A stretch of 64,000 nt of DNA from contig NC_088941.1 of NCBI RefSeq assembly GCF_033473495.1, positions 248,001-312,000 on the forward strand. Reading direction: 5' to 3'. Source of the DNA: Cercospora beticola. Lineage: Eukaryota > Ascomycota > Dothideomycetes > Mycosphaerellales > Mycosphaerellaceae. Numbering within the stretch: the stretch's first letter is position 1; each line of letters opens with the position of its first letter. The notes beneath the pieces are model-generated. The model worked only from the letters and a program-made list of their open reading frames with translations, ran no database searches and was not told where the DNA came from. This document shows positions 44,330-55,357 of this stretch, piece after piece. The position numbers and the translations under genes are program-made.

Positions 44330-44941
44330 TCACATCCCACCCATAGCGCCACCCATGCCTCTTCCCATACCACTCATACCTCCTCCCATACCTGCCATAC
44401 CTCCCATACCTCCCATTCCTCCCATAGCCGGCCCTTCCCCTCCACTCCCAATACGCCTCAAAAGCCCACGCCAATTTTCAATCTCAGCAACCCACACCTT
44501 CACTTGCAGGGCGCCAAACTGCTCCAACAATGCCTCAGATAACTTACAAAGCCGCAAAAATTCCTGTTCAGAGATAGCCCGAGTAGCCCTCCACACTCGC
44601 GTGAACAATCGGGTCCATTTCCGATGGATACGATTCGCGTTGGCTAGCAATTCCTCGTCAGACATGTTGCGGAACCTTTCCGGTAGAGACTGCTGCAGCA
44701 TCTGAGTGCCTCCCGGTATCGAATGGATATAGACTACTGGGCCGCCGAATAGAGCGCTGGGTCGTGGAGGGCCGCCAAATTGGGGAGGGCCGCCGAATTG
44801 TGGCGGCATGCCCTGCTGTCCGCCAAATTGTGAAGGGCTGCCGAATTGTTGTGGCATACCCTGCTGTTCGCCGAGTTGCGATGCACCACCATACTGCGAG
44901 GCGGCACTTGATGCTGACGGAGCACCGTACTGCGAAGTCAT
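44330..44941 (-). CDS. Tandem paralogue 3: Q/G-rich tail, NMSDxELL motif and GM-repeat C-terminus
   Basis: A single-exon, 203-residue protein. The N-terminus has MTSQYGAPSASSAASQYGGA and repeated QQGMPPQFGGPPQFGG units. The family motif is FRNMSDEELLANANRIHRKW. A helical part follows (EQEFLRLCKLSEALLEQFGA), and unlike its neighbours it ends with about 30 residues of Gly-Met repeat (GGMGGMGGMAGMGGGMSGMG). The glycine-methionine tail is encoded by a degenerate nine-base repeat at about 44335-44430. Function unknown. Confidence 0.7.
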   Translation of the reverse strand: MTSQYGAPSASSAASQYGGASQLGEQQGMPQQFGSPSQFGGQQGMPPQFGGPPQFGGPPRPSALFGGPVVYIHSIPGGTQMLQQSLPERFRNMSDEELLANANRIHRKWTRLFTRVWRATRAISEQEFLRLCKLSEALLEQFGALQVKVWVAEIENWRGLLRRIGSGGEGPAMGGMGGMGGMAGMGGGMSGMGRGMGGAMGGM

Positions 44942-45061
44942 GGCGGTTGATCGTTGGAGGTTATCTTATGGAGAGTAGCAAGTCCAGCGAGAGTAGTAAG
45001 TCCAGCGAGTACCGTGCGCTTCGAATGTTCTTGCTGATTATATTCGTTGATACTAGAATGC

Positions 45062-45231
45062 GTGAGATATATACCTTTGCTAGAGTCGAATTCACCATTG
45101 CCAGCATGTATATCGCCACGGTCCTTATACTGTACTGTAGATTGCTGTCCGCGATCTATCTTGATTCACTATCGTTTGTAAGCAATTCGATGGCAGCATG
45201 ACCGCATACAAGATCTCTGCTATGACAGGGT
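45062..45231 (-). repeat. Upstream block of paralogue 3
   Basis: Third, more diverged copy: GATATATACC at about 45065, GTCGAATTCACCATTGCCAG, and GATCTATCTTGATTCACTAT near 45152. It marks the outer end of the tandem array. From here to 45532 no gene is seen. Confidence 0.6.
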
Positions 45232-45532
45232 GAGTTGCACCAACGTACCCTCGAGAGAACCAAAAAAGAAAACAACATTGCCAACACGATCATATTCTCA
45301 TTGATCTGTGTCATTAAATAAGAGCAGCGCTGGCCACCCATATGCTATCCTCAAGACAGCACGAGACAATCCAAATTGATCGTCTTATGAAGAAGTCTCC
45401 CCATCCCAATGATTCCCATAATGCGCCTGATTCATGCAAATGCTACGAAAGCTGCTCTTTTCCCGCTTGTCAAAACGCCGCGAATCTGCGCAGGCGCAGT
45501 TTCTGTTCATAAGAGATCGTCCCATGACCCAT

Positions 45533-46713
45533 CTATTGCACTTTCTTAACAGTTTCAGGAGGACCATAGCTTCTGTCATCCTTGCCTTCCACTTCAATCA
45601 CCATTCTCTCCATCTCCTTTGTCTGTCTCTTCCACTCGCTATCGCTCATCTTCTCTTCTCGTCGGAATAGCTCGTCGTTTGGCTTTCGGTAGCTGCCACC
45701 TAGGCGGTCCCACAGTGTTGTGAATTGCCCGTAGTTGTAGTTGAAGTAGAGGTGGTGCATCGTGTGGCATGCGGCGCCGTTGATGATTGGCGAGTTCGCG
45801 ACGTATTCACCGTCGTGGATCATGACTGTCCAGATCTGGATGAAGGTGAAGAGGGCGATGTAGGCGAACTTCTGGAGTGGAAAGATGAATGGGAAGAGGT
45901 GGTATGGCACGCTCTGACTGTAGCCGTCGAGTGGGTGGAAAGCGTGCGAGGCGAAGGGCGTTGGCATGATCCACTTGTGGTGAGGCTTGTGGAGCGTCTT
46001 GTAGATGCGCGGGTGGTGCAGACCACGGTGAATCCAGTAGATGCAGAAATCGGTAAACATCAAGAACAACGGGAACTGCAGGTAGTTGTACCAGCCGCCA
46101 AGGAGGTTCAGCAGAGGGTGGGTGAATGCTGGGTTTGCCGCACTGTCGTAGATGAAGGAGTAGCCTCGCACTTCTGCGACGAAGAAGGGCACTGTGAAGA
46201 TTGCCATGATCGGGATTGATTCAACCGTTTGTCGAATCTCCATGCGCATTTGGTTTTTGAGGTACTTTGGATGTTGGAATGTCGTCTTGTCGAAGACGAA
46301 GATATAGCTCAGCGACGCACATGTGAAGTAGATGACCATGCCAAATATCCTAGTGCCCATCAGTACTCCATCTCTGCAAAGTCGCATCGCATTATTGAAG
46401 CTCACCATGTTATTATGTAGAAACTCAGAAACTGTCGGTAGATGTTGTCGCGGTCCCACCGGCTCAGATACGCGAATTCGCTGGGTTGTAATGAGAAGTA
46501 CGAGTTCGAAGGCTCCCATTGCCATGTTGAGCGGGCCAGAGAGGCTTCTTGGGAGAAGTTGTTGAATGCCGACTCATTGCTGGCGAAGCCTTTCAGACTG
46601 GCGGCGAGGGTGGACACAGGGTCGAAGGTCGATACGCTGGGTGATATGGGCAGGGCATTGGCGTAGATGCGATCGAAGAGGAAGGTGTCGAAGACTTCGA
46701 GGACGACGTCCAT
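45533..46713 (-). CDS. ERG3: Delta(7)-sterol C5(6)-desaturase
   Basis: ER-membrane di-iron desaturase that introduces the C5-C6 double bond in ergosterol synthesis. Exons are 46713-46406 and 46349-45533, giving 374 residues. The three histidine boxes are present: HRGLHH, HKPHHKW and HTMHHLYFNYNYGQ, with FTDFCIYWIHRG and HPLDGYSQSVPYH between them. Four hydrophobic segments match the family. The N-terminus (MDVVLEVFDTFLFDRIYANA) is the usual fungal Erg3 start, and the Trp codon split by the intron (TG/G) supports the joint. Loss of this enzyme is a known route to azole tolerance. It may instead be one of two Erg3 paralogues, which many filamentous fungi carry. Confidence 0.93.
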
Positions 46714-48095
46714 GGTGGCGGCGAATGCTCTTCAGCGAGAGCTCTCGAAGCTCGGGTCGGCAAGGGCAAGGTCTCCTGGTGAACAGCCAAGGCCCAATGT
46801 CTGCACGCGAAGCAGCTCTTTTGCAGCGGCGGTCTCACGCAATGGTATGTTGCTTGGCAGAAAGAGAGACTGAGTGAGGTGGTGAATGGTGTTGTTATTG
46901 GTAAGAAAACCTCGGAATGCGTGCTGACGGCGGAAGTAGTCGGGCTTAACAGCAATATTGCGCCGCCGTCAAAGAACATCGTACGAGGGCGAGAAATTGT
47001 GAGCGGAGCCACGGAGCTTGACCCTGGCGCGCCCACCCATGCAGGGTCGGCAAGTATTGGCCCCTGGTGGCGCTTGCTTCCGTCCGACCACTCACGTGGC
47101 GCGCCGCCGCCAACGCGCCGGCCAAAAGGGCAAAGCGCCGGCTTGTCAACGCCAGTCCTCCGACCACCACTCCACTTCTCACACGTTGATATCCTCCACC
47201 ATCTGGAGCCGGAATCCCAGAAACTCGTCCTCCTGAACCTCCGCCATGTCGTAAGACGTCGCAATGCCCTGCTCACGCCACCTCGCGGCGCGCAAGGACA
47301 ATCCGGAGGCGACAAAACGTACGATCAAGCTCCAAGACACGCCAATCCTTCCTCCATCGATACGGGTCTGGACTGGGATATTCGCCCACTGACGTCGATC
47401 GATACTGCTTCCTGTCGAATGCAAACTGCACGTGTGCAGCGAGCAACCATTGCCGATCAGCTTCTTGCTGCTTCACTGCTGCGAGCTGTGTGTACCTCCA
47501 ACTCTGGCGCGACGTTGGTCGTGGGAGATTGCGCTGTTGCGTGGCTGCCAATTGCGCCAATGTTGGAAGCCGAGCAGACCTCCTTCCGCGGCTGCGGCTC
47601 GAGAAACGAAGGTCGTTCCCGCGTCATGACGACCATCAGCGGCAACACATCCCACTCCAGGACTGCGGCGATTGCTCCCCACCAAGATGGCCGAAAGTCT
47701 TGCTGACAGAAGGGCTGTCGTCGTTCGTGGAAGTCGGGCCTTCGCTCTCCAGCGCACGGTGTTGACTGATCGTAGAAATATCTCTGGTCTTGGAGCTCGC
47801 AGTGCAGCTGTCTGCGCATTGCAACATGTGCTGTGCAATCTGGAGGACTGGGCTTCGCCGACATGATGCGTCCTGTCTGTCTGTCTGCGTCTGATGCGCT
47901 GCGCGGTGGTGGCGAAAAGACTTCTCGATAAAATACCAGGTGCAGCGGGGTGCTAACATTATAGCATGTGCCTCGCCATTCACGGTGGTTGGAGCGAACG
48001 CATTCAATGATGAAAGGAGGCTCTGGCCAACGAGAAACAGATTGCCTTGGCAACGTACTGGTATCCCCTCAAGGACAAGTCCTGTTTCGAATCGT
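46714..48095. other. Long intergenic region
   Basis: About 1.4 kb between ERG3 and the ACS permease stop. Several overlapping ORFs up to 275 codons lie on both strands, but composition is erratic (Arg/Pro/Ser/His-rich), with no domain. Bases 47020-47130 are very GC-rich with repeated GCGCGCC. A short CTGT repeat lies at about 47873. No gene is called. Confidence 0.45.
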
Positions 48096-49743
48096 TCACG
48101 TGGCGTACCTCCAACCACTATCCTCACCACTGATTTCTGCCCGCCTGTCTAGCCCCTTGTTTTTCCTCAGACACCACCACCTCGCCACGAGGCACGATAC
48201 GATTGTCAAGCCACAACCAACAATAATGGCCCCGCCACCAATCTGGTATCTAGGCTCCTGGCTTCTCAAGAAGAAGTACGGCGTGAACCAGTGGCTAACG
48301 CTGCTGACACAATTTGCGATTGCGATCAGAGCCGCGCGCTTGGTTCGCGGGCGAGGCACGACAGTAGTCTCCCATGAGATCTGGATGTTCAGTCCCACAA
48401 ATGGCCCAGAGCAGAGAAGGAAGATCGAGAAGTACCTCGCTCCAACATTGAGTGTGGAGATCATGATGACAGCGCCAACAAGACACATCAAGATACTGCC
48501 GATGATATGCCAGCAGTGTTCGAGATGACGACCACTTGACCAGGAAATGGCGAGGGTGACAAAGTAAGCCATAAGATACGGCGGAGCCTGGATGAGGTAG
48601 GTCCCAACCTGGGAAAACCCGAATGTGTTGATAATCTGAGGGCATCTCTATCAGTAGCTGCCAGACTGTGCCGGTGTGCAAAAAGACTTACCGACGGCAA
48701 GAAATCCTTGAACGACTGAGCAATGATCAGGAAAAAGTGGAGTGACGCAAATATCCAGGTGAAAGGATCTTTGCAAGCCTGTACGACTCCTCCCCAGTAG
48801 TCCCCTTCGTCGTCTTCGGTTCGTCCACCAGCAGAAACAGCAGCTCGATACTCCGCCATCGCACTTTCCTCGGGAGTGAAGTAATAGGTTCCTGTGCTTC
48901 CAGGCCAGTTTGGGATCCCCCAGAAGCCTATCACAGCAACGGCGATTGAGACGATGCCTAACGACGATTGTCAGCTTTCTGCACAGATTCCAATGCCGAA
49001 GCATCGACATACCTTCAATCAGAATAAACCACTGCCAAGCATGCAAGCCCGCAATTCCATCCATGTTCGTCAACACGCCCGCAGCAATGAGCCCCGAAAA
49101 CACATTCGAGATAATATTCCCCGCATGCCAAATCGCCATCCTCAACGGCGACTCCTGCTTCGTATACCACGACGAAGTCATCAGCGAAACAGCAGGCAGG
49201 AAAGGACCTTCCAATAATCCAACCAAAAATCGACACAACATAAACGACCAAGCGGATTTCATTGCCACCATGCAAATCGTAACAGAGGACCAGCCGAGCA
49301 TGACAAGAGGGAGTAGCAGACGAGGCTTGCCTTTAGCGATGATGACGTTGGCTGGGACTTGCGAAATGATGTAGCCGACGTAGAACATGGATATTCCGGC
49401 GGACCATTCGACGTCGGACATGTTGCCGACGTCGGGTTGCATTCCGGCGAGGCGGGCATTGCTGACGTTGATGCGGTCGAGGTAGCTGGTCGATGCTGGT
49501 CAATGCTATGCATCTGGCGTTGGAGGAGAGATGTCTGCCTTACTTCATCAACAGCATCGCAGTAATGCATGGCAGAAATTTCCAATCTAGTTTGCGCACG
49601 ACGGCTTTGTTCAATGTGTCGAGTTCTTCTTTTGACTTGTTGCTGATTAGGGGAAAGCGTTCGAGGAGGACATCTTCCACTGGTGTCGCTTCGACAAGTT
49701 CGATCTGGTTCTGTTTGTCGATGGAGTTGCGTGGTGAAGCCAT
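48096..49743 (-). CDS. MFS transporter, anion:cation symporter (ACS, Dal5/TNA1-like)
   Basis: A plasma-membrane uptake permease for organic anions such as allantoate, nicotinate, pantothenate or sugar acids. Exons are 49743-49544, 49485-49013, 48957-48692 and 48635-48096, giving 492 residues with twelve TM segments. The N-terminal KLDWKFLPCITAMLLMNYLD, then RINVSNARLAG, spans the first splice and is diagnostic. GYIISQVPANVIIAKGKPRL and FLVGLLEGPFLPAVSLMTSS are motif A and TM4/5 features. DPFTWIFASLHFF follows the central loop, and VVPRPRTKRAALIAIAN is the conserved ACS block before TM11. In context with the aldolase and dehydrogenase at 54-56 kb it may import their substrate; this is inference. 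Confidence 0.9.
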
Positions 49744-50467
49744 GGTTGACAATGATCTGGTCTCACTCCTTGGTACTCTTGCTCGGCACGGAGAGACAAT
49801 GCTCTGATATACTCGCGTCGTTGGAAGCAGCTCATGTGTTCACCAGCATGAACATATGAGATGCTTCCAACGGGCGACATCCGAAGCCCAGCCACGAGGC
49901 GCGAGCCAAGCCGCTACTTGGAGTACTTCTCCAGTACTCCACACCTGGCGTCGTGCGGAGAAGAAGAGCGGCTAGTCTCTCGTGCAGGAGGATGTCTCAC
50001 GGTGTAGAGAGGACGTGGTGAGGAGGATTTCTTCGCTGAACGGAGACTGTCCGTCGGACCCTCTCCCTCCTCTGAGCCCCTCCTGCGGTCCCAATCCCGC
50101 TCTCTTAGCCCTCCGCAACGGCAAGAGTACTGTATCTTAGGCCCAAAAGCCCTCGGTTGAGGTTACTCAAGATTACTCTGGCGGAGGTTTGTTTATGTAA
50201 AAGGAGGTTTATGGCCTTCTTCGAGCGAATGTTAACATGCCTCGATTTTTGCAACGGTAATGAAGCAAGAGAAGAAAGAAAGAAAAATACATTGGCATTG
50301 CCAAATACGATTCGAATCAGAATTCTAGGCCTCTCCACCTCCCAAGATATGGCTGTGCCGAGAGTCCCTCGTCGAGCCAATACCTAGAAAAAACAACGCA
50401 TATCTGCCACAGTTGGCCTTTTGCTTCGCGGCTTTCCCAATGAAGTTCCGATCCCTCAACCGCTTAC
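49744..50467. other. Intergenic region
   Basis: Promoter of the permease and 3' flank of the secreted protein gene. Bases 50109-50133 match 24 of 25 bases at 51881-51905, the 3' coding end of the zinc-cluster gene, possibly a relic of a duplicate. No gene is called. Confidence 0.5.
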
Positions 50468-51060
50468 TCAACAGCTCGATTGATCCTCTGAGCTGGACTC
50501 CGGAGGGAAAGTTTTGCAGCCAATGTCGCTGGCGCACATGCTGTTGCCATCGGCAGAAAAGCACGAGGTCATGAAATGACCCTTCGGATCCGCCTCCTGC
50601 GCCTTCTTGTTGAATTCTTTCGCGAAATCCTGAGATTTGGTCATTTGGCCTCCTATGCACTAAAATCCATCAAAGTCAAAAATTAGCAAGAGTTCATCGG
50701 TGATGTTTTTGCTTCGCCCAACTTACGGCGACCGTGCTCCCATCACCACAAGGGCCAAAGCCGCCATCAGCTTTGCCGCCAAATGATGGACAGATTTGTT
50801 TTGTGACACCAGCGGCGTAATCATCGGCAAGTTGGGTGTCGAGGTTGTATAGCACACAGTACTGCTCGCTGTCGCTTCCAGAACCGCCTTCTTTCTGGCT
50901 TCCTCCGTCTCGTCGAACTACTCGGCGATCGATACGATAGACGGGACCTGGCATGGCGGCGGCCATTCCCACGAGGCTGGCTCACAAAGTTAGTCTCTCT
51001 ATTACGATGTGCTCTGATTTAGTCTTACGTCAAAAGAGCGAAGGACTTTGCGGAGACCAT
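50468..51060 (-). CDS. Small secreted cysteine-rich protein (candidate effector)
   Basis: Three exons, 51060-51029, 50976-50727 and 50659-50468, give 157 residues. The signal peptide is at residues 1-18 (MVSAKSFALLTLVGMAAA), split by the first intron. A short propeptide-like stretch ends in RRVVRRDGG, a possible Kex2 site. The mature part has eight cysteines: one in QYCVLYNLD, one in KQICPSFGG, one in FGPCGDG, one in ACIGGQM (at the second joint), and four in the last exon (MTSCFSADG, SMCASD, IGCKTF and the C-terminal SSC). No known family is recognised. Eight Cys, small size and secretion fit an apoplastic effector or a fungus-specific secreted protein. Expression during host contact is unknown. 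Confidence 0.75.
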
Positions 51061-51858
51061 CTTTCTTTATGGCTGGGGAGGAGAGAGGAAGAATAAAAGG
51101 AGTGTCGGTAAAAGTGTCGATGCAGCGTTGCGCTAGGGAGATGAGTGAACGAGAGACTGATTGTAGAAGAGTGATATTGGTGTTGCTACTGTGCTGCACG
51201 CGTGATGTTAAATATATATTACTATGACCTCCTTCATCTCCTTGTCTATAGGCATTGGGCGGAGTTCGCATGCTGGGCAGTTTGTTTCAAATCCGCAAGT
51301 GCTTATGAGGGTTCATGGTCTAGGTAGATTGTCGCAGGGCAACACCGCAGGTAGTCTAAACGACAAGCATTCGAACATCGCCATTGTGGTCGACCAATTC
51401 TACGCGCTTATCGAATAAACCGGCTGTGAAGATCACTGGCGAGACAGCTGTCTGCACTATAGACACCAAGTAGCGCGGAGTAGGGTGCCGAAATCAAAAA
51501 TGCTGACCCGAGTTTTTGCCTAGAGTGTCATCTGATCGTTCATGTGCAGGCTTCATTGTACAAGCCCTGTAGCACAAAGCTTATATCCCTCTACGGAGGT
51601 CGATCTAATCAACCATACCCGTTCCAGGAAGGCTTTGCACTCCGAGAAGATGTCCGACTGGTTGAGTCGAGCTTTGCGGAACCCAAAGTGGGCTGCAGGC
51701 CTGCATTCATCTGGCTAAGGTCAACCCCATTTTCCGGGTCATGTGGTCGTTCCACAGCACAGGATCTCCGTGTCTGACCATTAGCGATGAAGCCTTGCAA
51801 TCGAGTCCGACTGTTGGTGTTTCCAAGTGCTGTGACAAATGGAGCTGCAATCGCAGTA
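51061..51858. other. Intergenic region
   Basis: Promoter of the secreted protein gene (with a TATATATATT-like run near 51213) and the 3' flank of the zinc-cluster gene. Short ORFs only. Confidence 0.45.
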
Positions 51859-53704
51859 CTACAGTGGCGCGGCTCTTTCACCCTCCGCAACAGCAAGAGT
51901 ACTGTTGTAGATTTGCAGCAAGTCTCTCAATTTGCGCGGCAGTTTCTTCTCGCCTTCGTGCTCGATATTGATCCGTTGAGCATTGCAAATTGTCGACACA
52001 GCCTTTCGCATAATTGTAGCGGCGGGGCTTCGTGCCGAGAGGTAGCTGAGTAAGGAGAGAGCAAGAAGCTGCACATTGCGGCATAGCATAACGCCTTCCG
52101 GCATGTCTTGAATTCCAGACTGCAAGCAAGTGCACATGATCGCTACAGCCGTGATCTCGTATGCATCTAGGATGGACCAAAAGCCGACTTCTTCGTCCTG
52201 GCGCCTTTCTAGGGACTGTAGCCATTCATGGGAAGCGTGAAGCGCAGCCTTTGCATGGCGATCTTTCTGTCTGAGGGACTGCTCGTTGCTGGCTGTACGC
52301 AAGTGCTGAAATGCTACGACATGAAATCGGATCCGGAGTTGCAAGAATAGAGGATCAGAGCCCTCAGTCGCCGATGGTGTGAAGTTCTTTAGTGTAGTTG
52401 AGTCACACCACGATTCGTATGCCGTGGTGAAGTACATGGCTGGTCGGCCAGTGCTTCTTCTCAGTCTAGTCAGAAGGCGAGCATGCTGGAGCTGCTCCTT
52501 CAGCAACTGAATGTCTTCTCCAACCCAGTCAGGTTTGGGCTCGAAGGTCTGAAAATCGTCAGCAGGTCACCAGTGGTCATGATGCAAAGGCGTACTTCGG
52601 GCGATATGTCACCATCAGCTATCTGAGCTGGCTGACCGAGAACGAAGCTGATCGAACTGAGGACATCAGCCAAGCGTCCGATTGCACATTGTAGCGTGCT
52701 ACTGCTTACCTGTCCAGAACATAGAGTACAGACATTATCCGCCATTTCTCTTGACTCAGATCTTGAGACTGCGTGCGATGGAAGCCTAGCGCAATAGCTT
52801 TGGCCAGTGCCAATCCAACAAGATACGATGCAGATTCGACATTTATCCCATAAAGTGCATTGAGTGCCGCAGCTACAAGACATTGCATCGAAGAGACGGC
52901 ATCTGTCTCTCGCGTATTCGTACACAACTGCAGCAGGGCTGAGCGGGCCTGAAGAGCAAGCAGTTCCATACTCGGAGAAGCACCATTTTTGTTTGAGCCC
53001 GTGGAGATGATGAATGCCATCAGCAGAGCACTGTAATTACCGGTGGCTTCAAGACCCTCGTCAACGAAATTTTCATGATGTTTCTTGAGTGTGGTCGAAG
53101 CAATGAAGGGATAGGTGCGGAGCACATGTCTTTCGTAGTCTTTAACGATCGATACTACGAGATCGAATGAGAAGTTACGAAGCTCCAGCAAAGCAGGTAA
53201 TGTATCCTGGGATGCATCAAGACTGACTGAGCCAGTATGTGCCCATGATGTGGCACGCTGAGCCAGACTCCAAAGCGAGAAGGGTTGCGCCGATGACTGA
53301 TTTCCTGTCTGATCACGAGGCGTTGTGTTGAGCCCGAAGTGTGTCAGATCGGCGAGAGCGCTGTGGACTGACACGTTATCGGTAGCGTTATGCGCATTAC
53401 CAAGTTGATCCGCGTTGCTTGGAGCCACTGGTGCGGAAGAAGGTGAGCCGGTTCGCTGCCTCTTGTGTTGACGCTGGCTATCAAGCTGAGTGATACTCCT
53501 CTTCAGTGTCTGGACATAGCTTTCTCCGGCAAGAAATGTATCATCTGAGTCATTGCCATTGACAGTGCGAGGCCGGCATAGAGTGCCTGCTTCCTTGCAT
53601 AGTGTGCACGTGGGGTCCTTCCTGTCGCACTTCTGCTTTCTCTTCCAGCAGCGTTCACACGCTAAGCGTCGGATTGCCGAGGTGGCAGTATTCCCAGAGG
53701 CCAT
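51859..53704 (-). CDS. Zn2Cys6 fungal-specific transcription factor
   Basis: Exons are 53704-52710, 52656-52596 and 52548-51859, giving 581 residues. The zinc cluster is at about 15-43 (ACERCWKRKQKCDRKDPTCT, then LCKEAGTLC). A coiled coil follows (YVQTLKRSITQLDSQRQHKR). The fungal_trans domain covers about 190-480, including YLVGLALAKAIALGFHRTQS and IMSVLYVLDRSISFVLGQPA across the first splice. The central exon is only 61 bases. Its start lies 335 bases from the divergently transcribed HpcH/HpaI aldolase, so it is a candidate pathway-specific regulator. A second zinc-cluster gene stands on the other side of the aldolase/dehydrogenase pair. Confidence 0.9.
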
Positions 53705-54039
53705 TATTTAGTGTCTTCGGCCTCTCGGGCGGTGGAATTGCGAGATGCGGAGTTGTTGTGATGTCTTTGCACCGAATGCTAGTCTACTGTGAGGGCCTGG
53801 CAAGCGGACATCGTCCGACGGAGCTGTTCCGACCACAGCCCCAAATGCGAGGATCCCGGCTGTCCAATCATCCACAGCCAATGTTCCTCGACGAGTTGAA
53901 CGAGTCGCGTTGGACAGTAGACGGCATATTGGTAGGACTTCTCCTGCACTTTCGCATTTCGATCTTTTGCACTTCGCGGCATTAAATTCCTCACCTCGTC
54001 AAATCCACAAGCAAGCATACCACTCACGAGCTCGACGAC
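53705..54039. promoter_or_regulatory. Bidirectional promoter region, regulator / aldolase
   Basis: 335 bases between divergent start codons. A regulator sharing a promoter with a catabolic gene is a common fungal layout. No zinc-cluster site was assigned by eye. Confidence 0.45.
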
Positions 54040-54981
54040 ATGACACAAGAAGTGACTTTGGCGAACTCCTTGCGAGAGAAGCTGCTTCGCAATGAAGTAG
54101 CTTCAACTCTGAGCGTCAAACTCGTCAGGTCAGTCGAGTTGCCCATGATGGCCAAGACGGCCGGTTTCGACGGGATTCTCATCGACATGGAACATTCCTC
54201 GTTCGACCTCGACACGACCGGCCAACTCTGCATGGCAGCGCTATATGCTGGTATTACCCCAATCGTCCGTGCACCGAGCAAAGATCCGTTCTTTGTTTCA
54301 CGCATATTGGATGGCGGAGCTCTGGGTGTGATTGTGCCGCACATTCGATCAGTGCAAGATGCGAAGGACGTTGTGGCGGCAGTAAGTCGTCGAATGCATT
54401 CGTGGAGAAGAAGCTAGTACTGATTTGAGAACCAGGCCAAGTTCCAGCCTGTGGGCCATCGATCATCGACGAACGGGCTTCCACACTTCCAGTTCCGATC
54501 AATTCCAGCTAAGGTTGCGAATCCTGTTATCAATGCGAACACACTCGTGATTCCAATGATTGAGACGCTGGAAGCACTTGAGCTAGTTGACGAAATCGCC
54601 GCCGTTGAAGGTGTCGACAGCTTGTTGATTGGCACCAATGATCTCACAGCCGAAATGGGTATTCCGGGGCAGTATGAGCAGGAGCAGGTGACGGAAGCAT
54701 ACTGCAGAACGATTGCTGCATGCCAGAAAGTTGGCAAGTGGGTTGGTGTTGGCGGGTTACATGCGCGATTGGATCTTGTCGAGAAGTTTTGTGCAATGGG
54801 TGCCAATTGGGTCATGGCTGCTACTGATGGACCATTACTGCTAGGTGGGGCCACGAAGAGGGCCTCGGAGATGTTGGCGCTCAATGAGAAGGTTCGACGC
54901 CCAGCTGCGCGGATGAATGGAGACGTAAAGCACGATAACGTGCAAGTAGCAGTGGCCGAGATACCTTCACAGATAGTTTAG
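54040..54981 (+). CDS. HpcH/HpaI-family aldolase
   Basis: Metal-dependent class II aldolase cleaving 2-keto-3-deoxy or 4-hydroxy-2-oxo acids to pyruvate and an aldehyde. Exons are 54040-54381 and 54436-54981 (phase 0), giving 295 residues. GFDGILIDMEHSSFDLDTTG (about 43-62) is the family signature. GGALGVIVPHIRSVQDAKDV carries the conserved Gly-Pro-His block. IPMIETLEALELVDEIAAVE has the metal-ligand Glu, and DSLLIGTNDLTAEMG the Asp. VGVGGLHARLDLVEKFCAMG closes the barrel. Relatives include bacterial HpaI and 2-dehydro-3-deoxyglucarate aldolase. The exact substrate is not decidable here. The next gene downstream, a hydroxyacid dehydrogenase, would fit the same pathway. Confidence 0.9.
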
Positions 54982-55357
54982 ATAGTAGTAATTCTTGGAG
55001 TACCGCATCTGTTGAAGCAGGACATAGCGTCACAGGATCCCATCATGCGATGCCACGAGGCCCAATGGATGTTTGCCGGCGTAGGAGGTCCTCGCGAACC
55101 CGCAACGTGCGAGTAGCGGTAGCTGCGCCGGCCTTCACAGATGTTGTGCAGTCTCCAGAGGAGTGGCGATCGATGATCTCAATGTGCGGTGGGCACTTTC
55201 CGACACGGCCTCATCGGACGAGGTCCGCTCTGTTCGGGAGTCATTTTCTTGTTGCATATTGTTCTCTTCAAATATATGGGCTCAGTGAGCAGACTGTGCA
55301 ATTCACACAGCTATCCGCGAGTCACCCTGAGCCTGGCGAAAGTTTCAACAGTTCAAC
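54982..55357. other. Intergenic region
   Basis: 376 bases between co-directional aldolase and dehydrogenase genes; promoter of the latter. No gene seen. Confidence 0.5.

Noticed and set aside
46879..48053. ORFs of 275 (plus) and 198 (minus) codons
   Set aside because: No recognisable domain, erratic composition and opposite-strand overlap; not called as genes.
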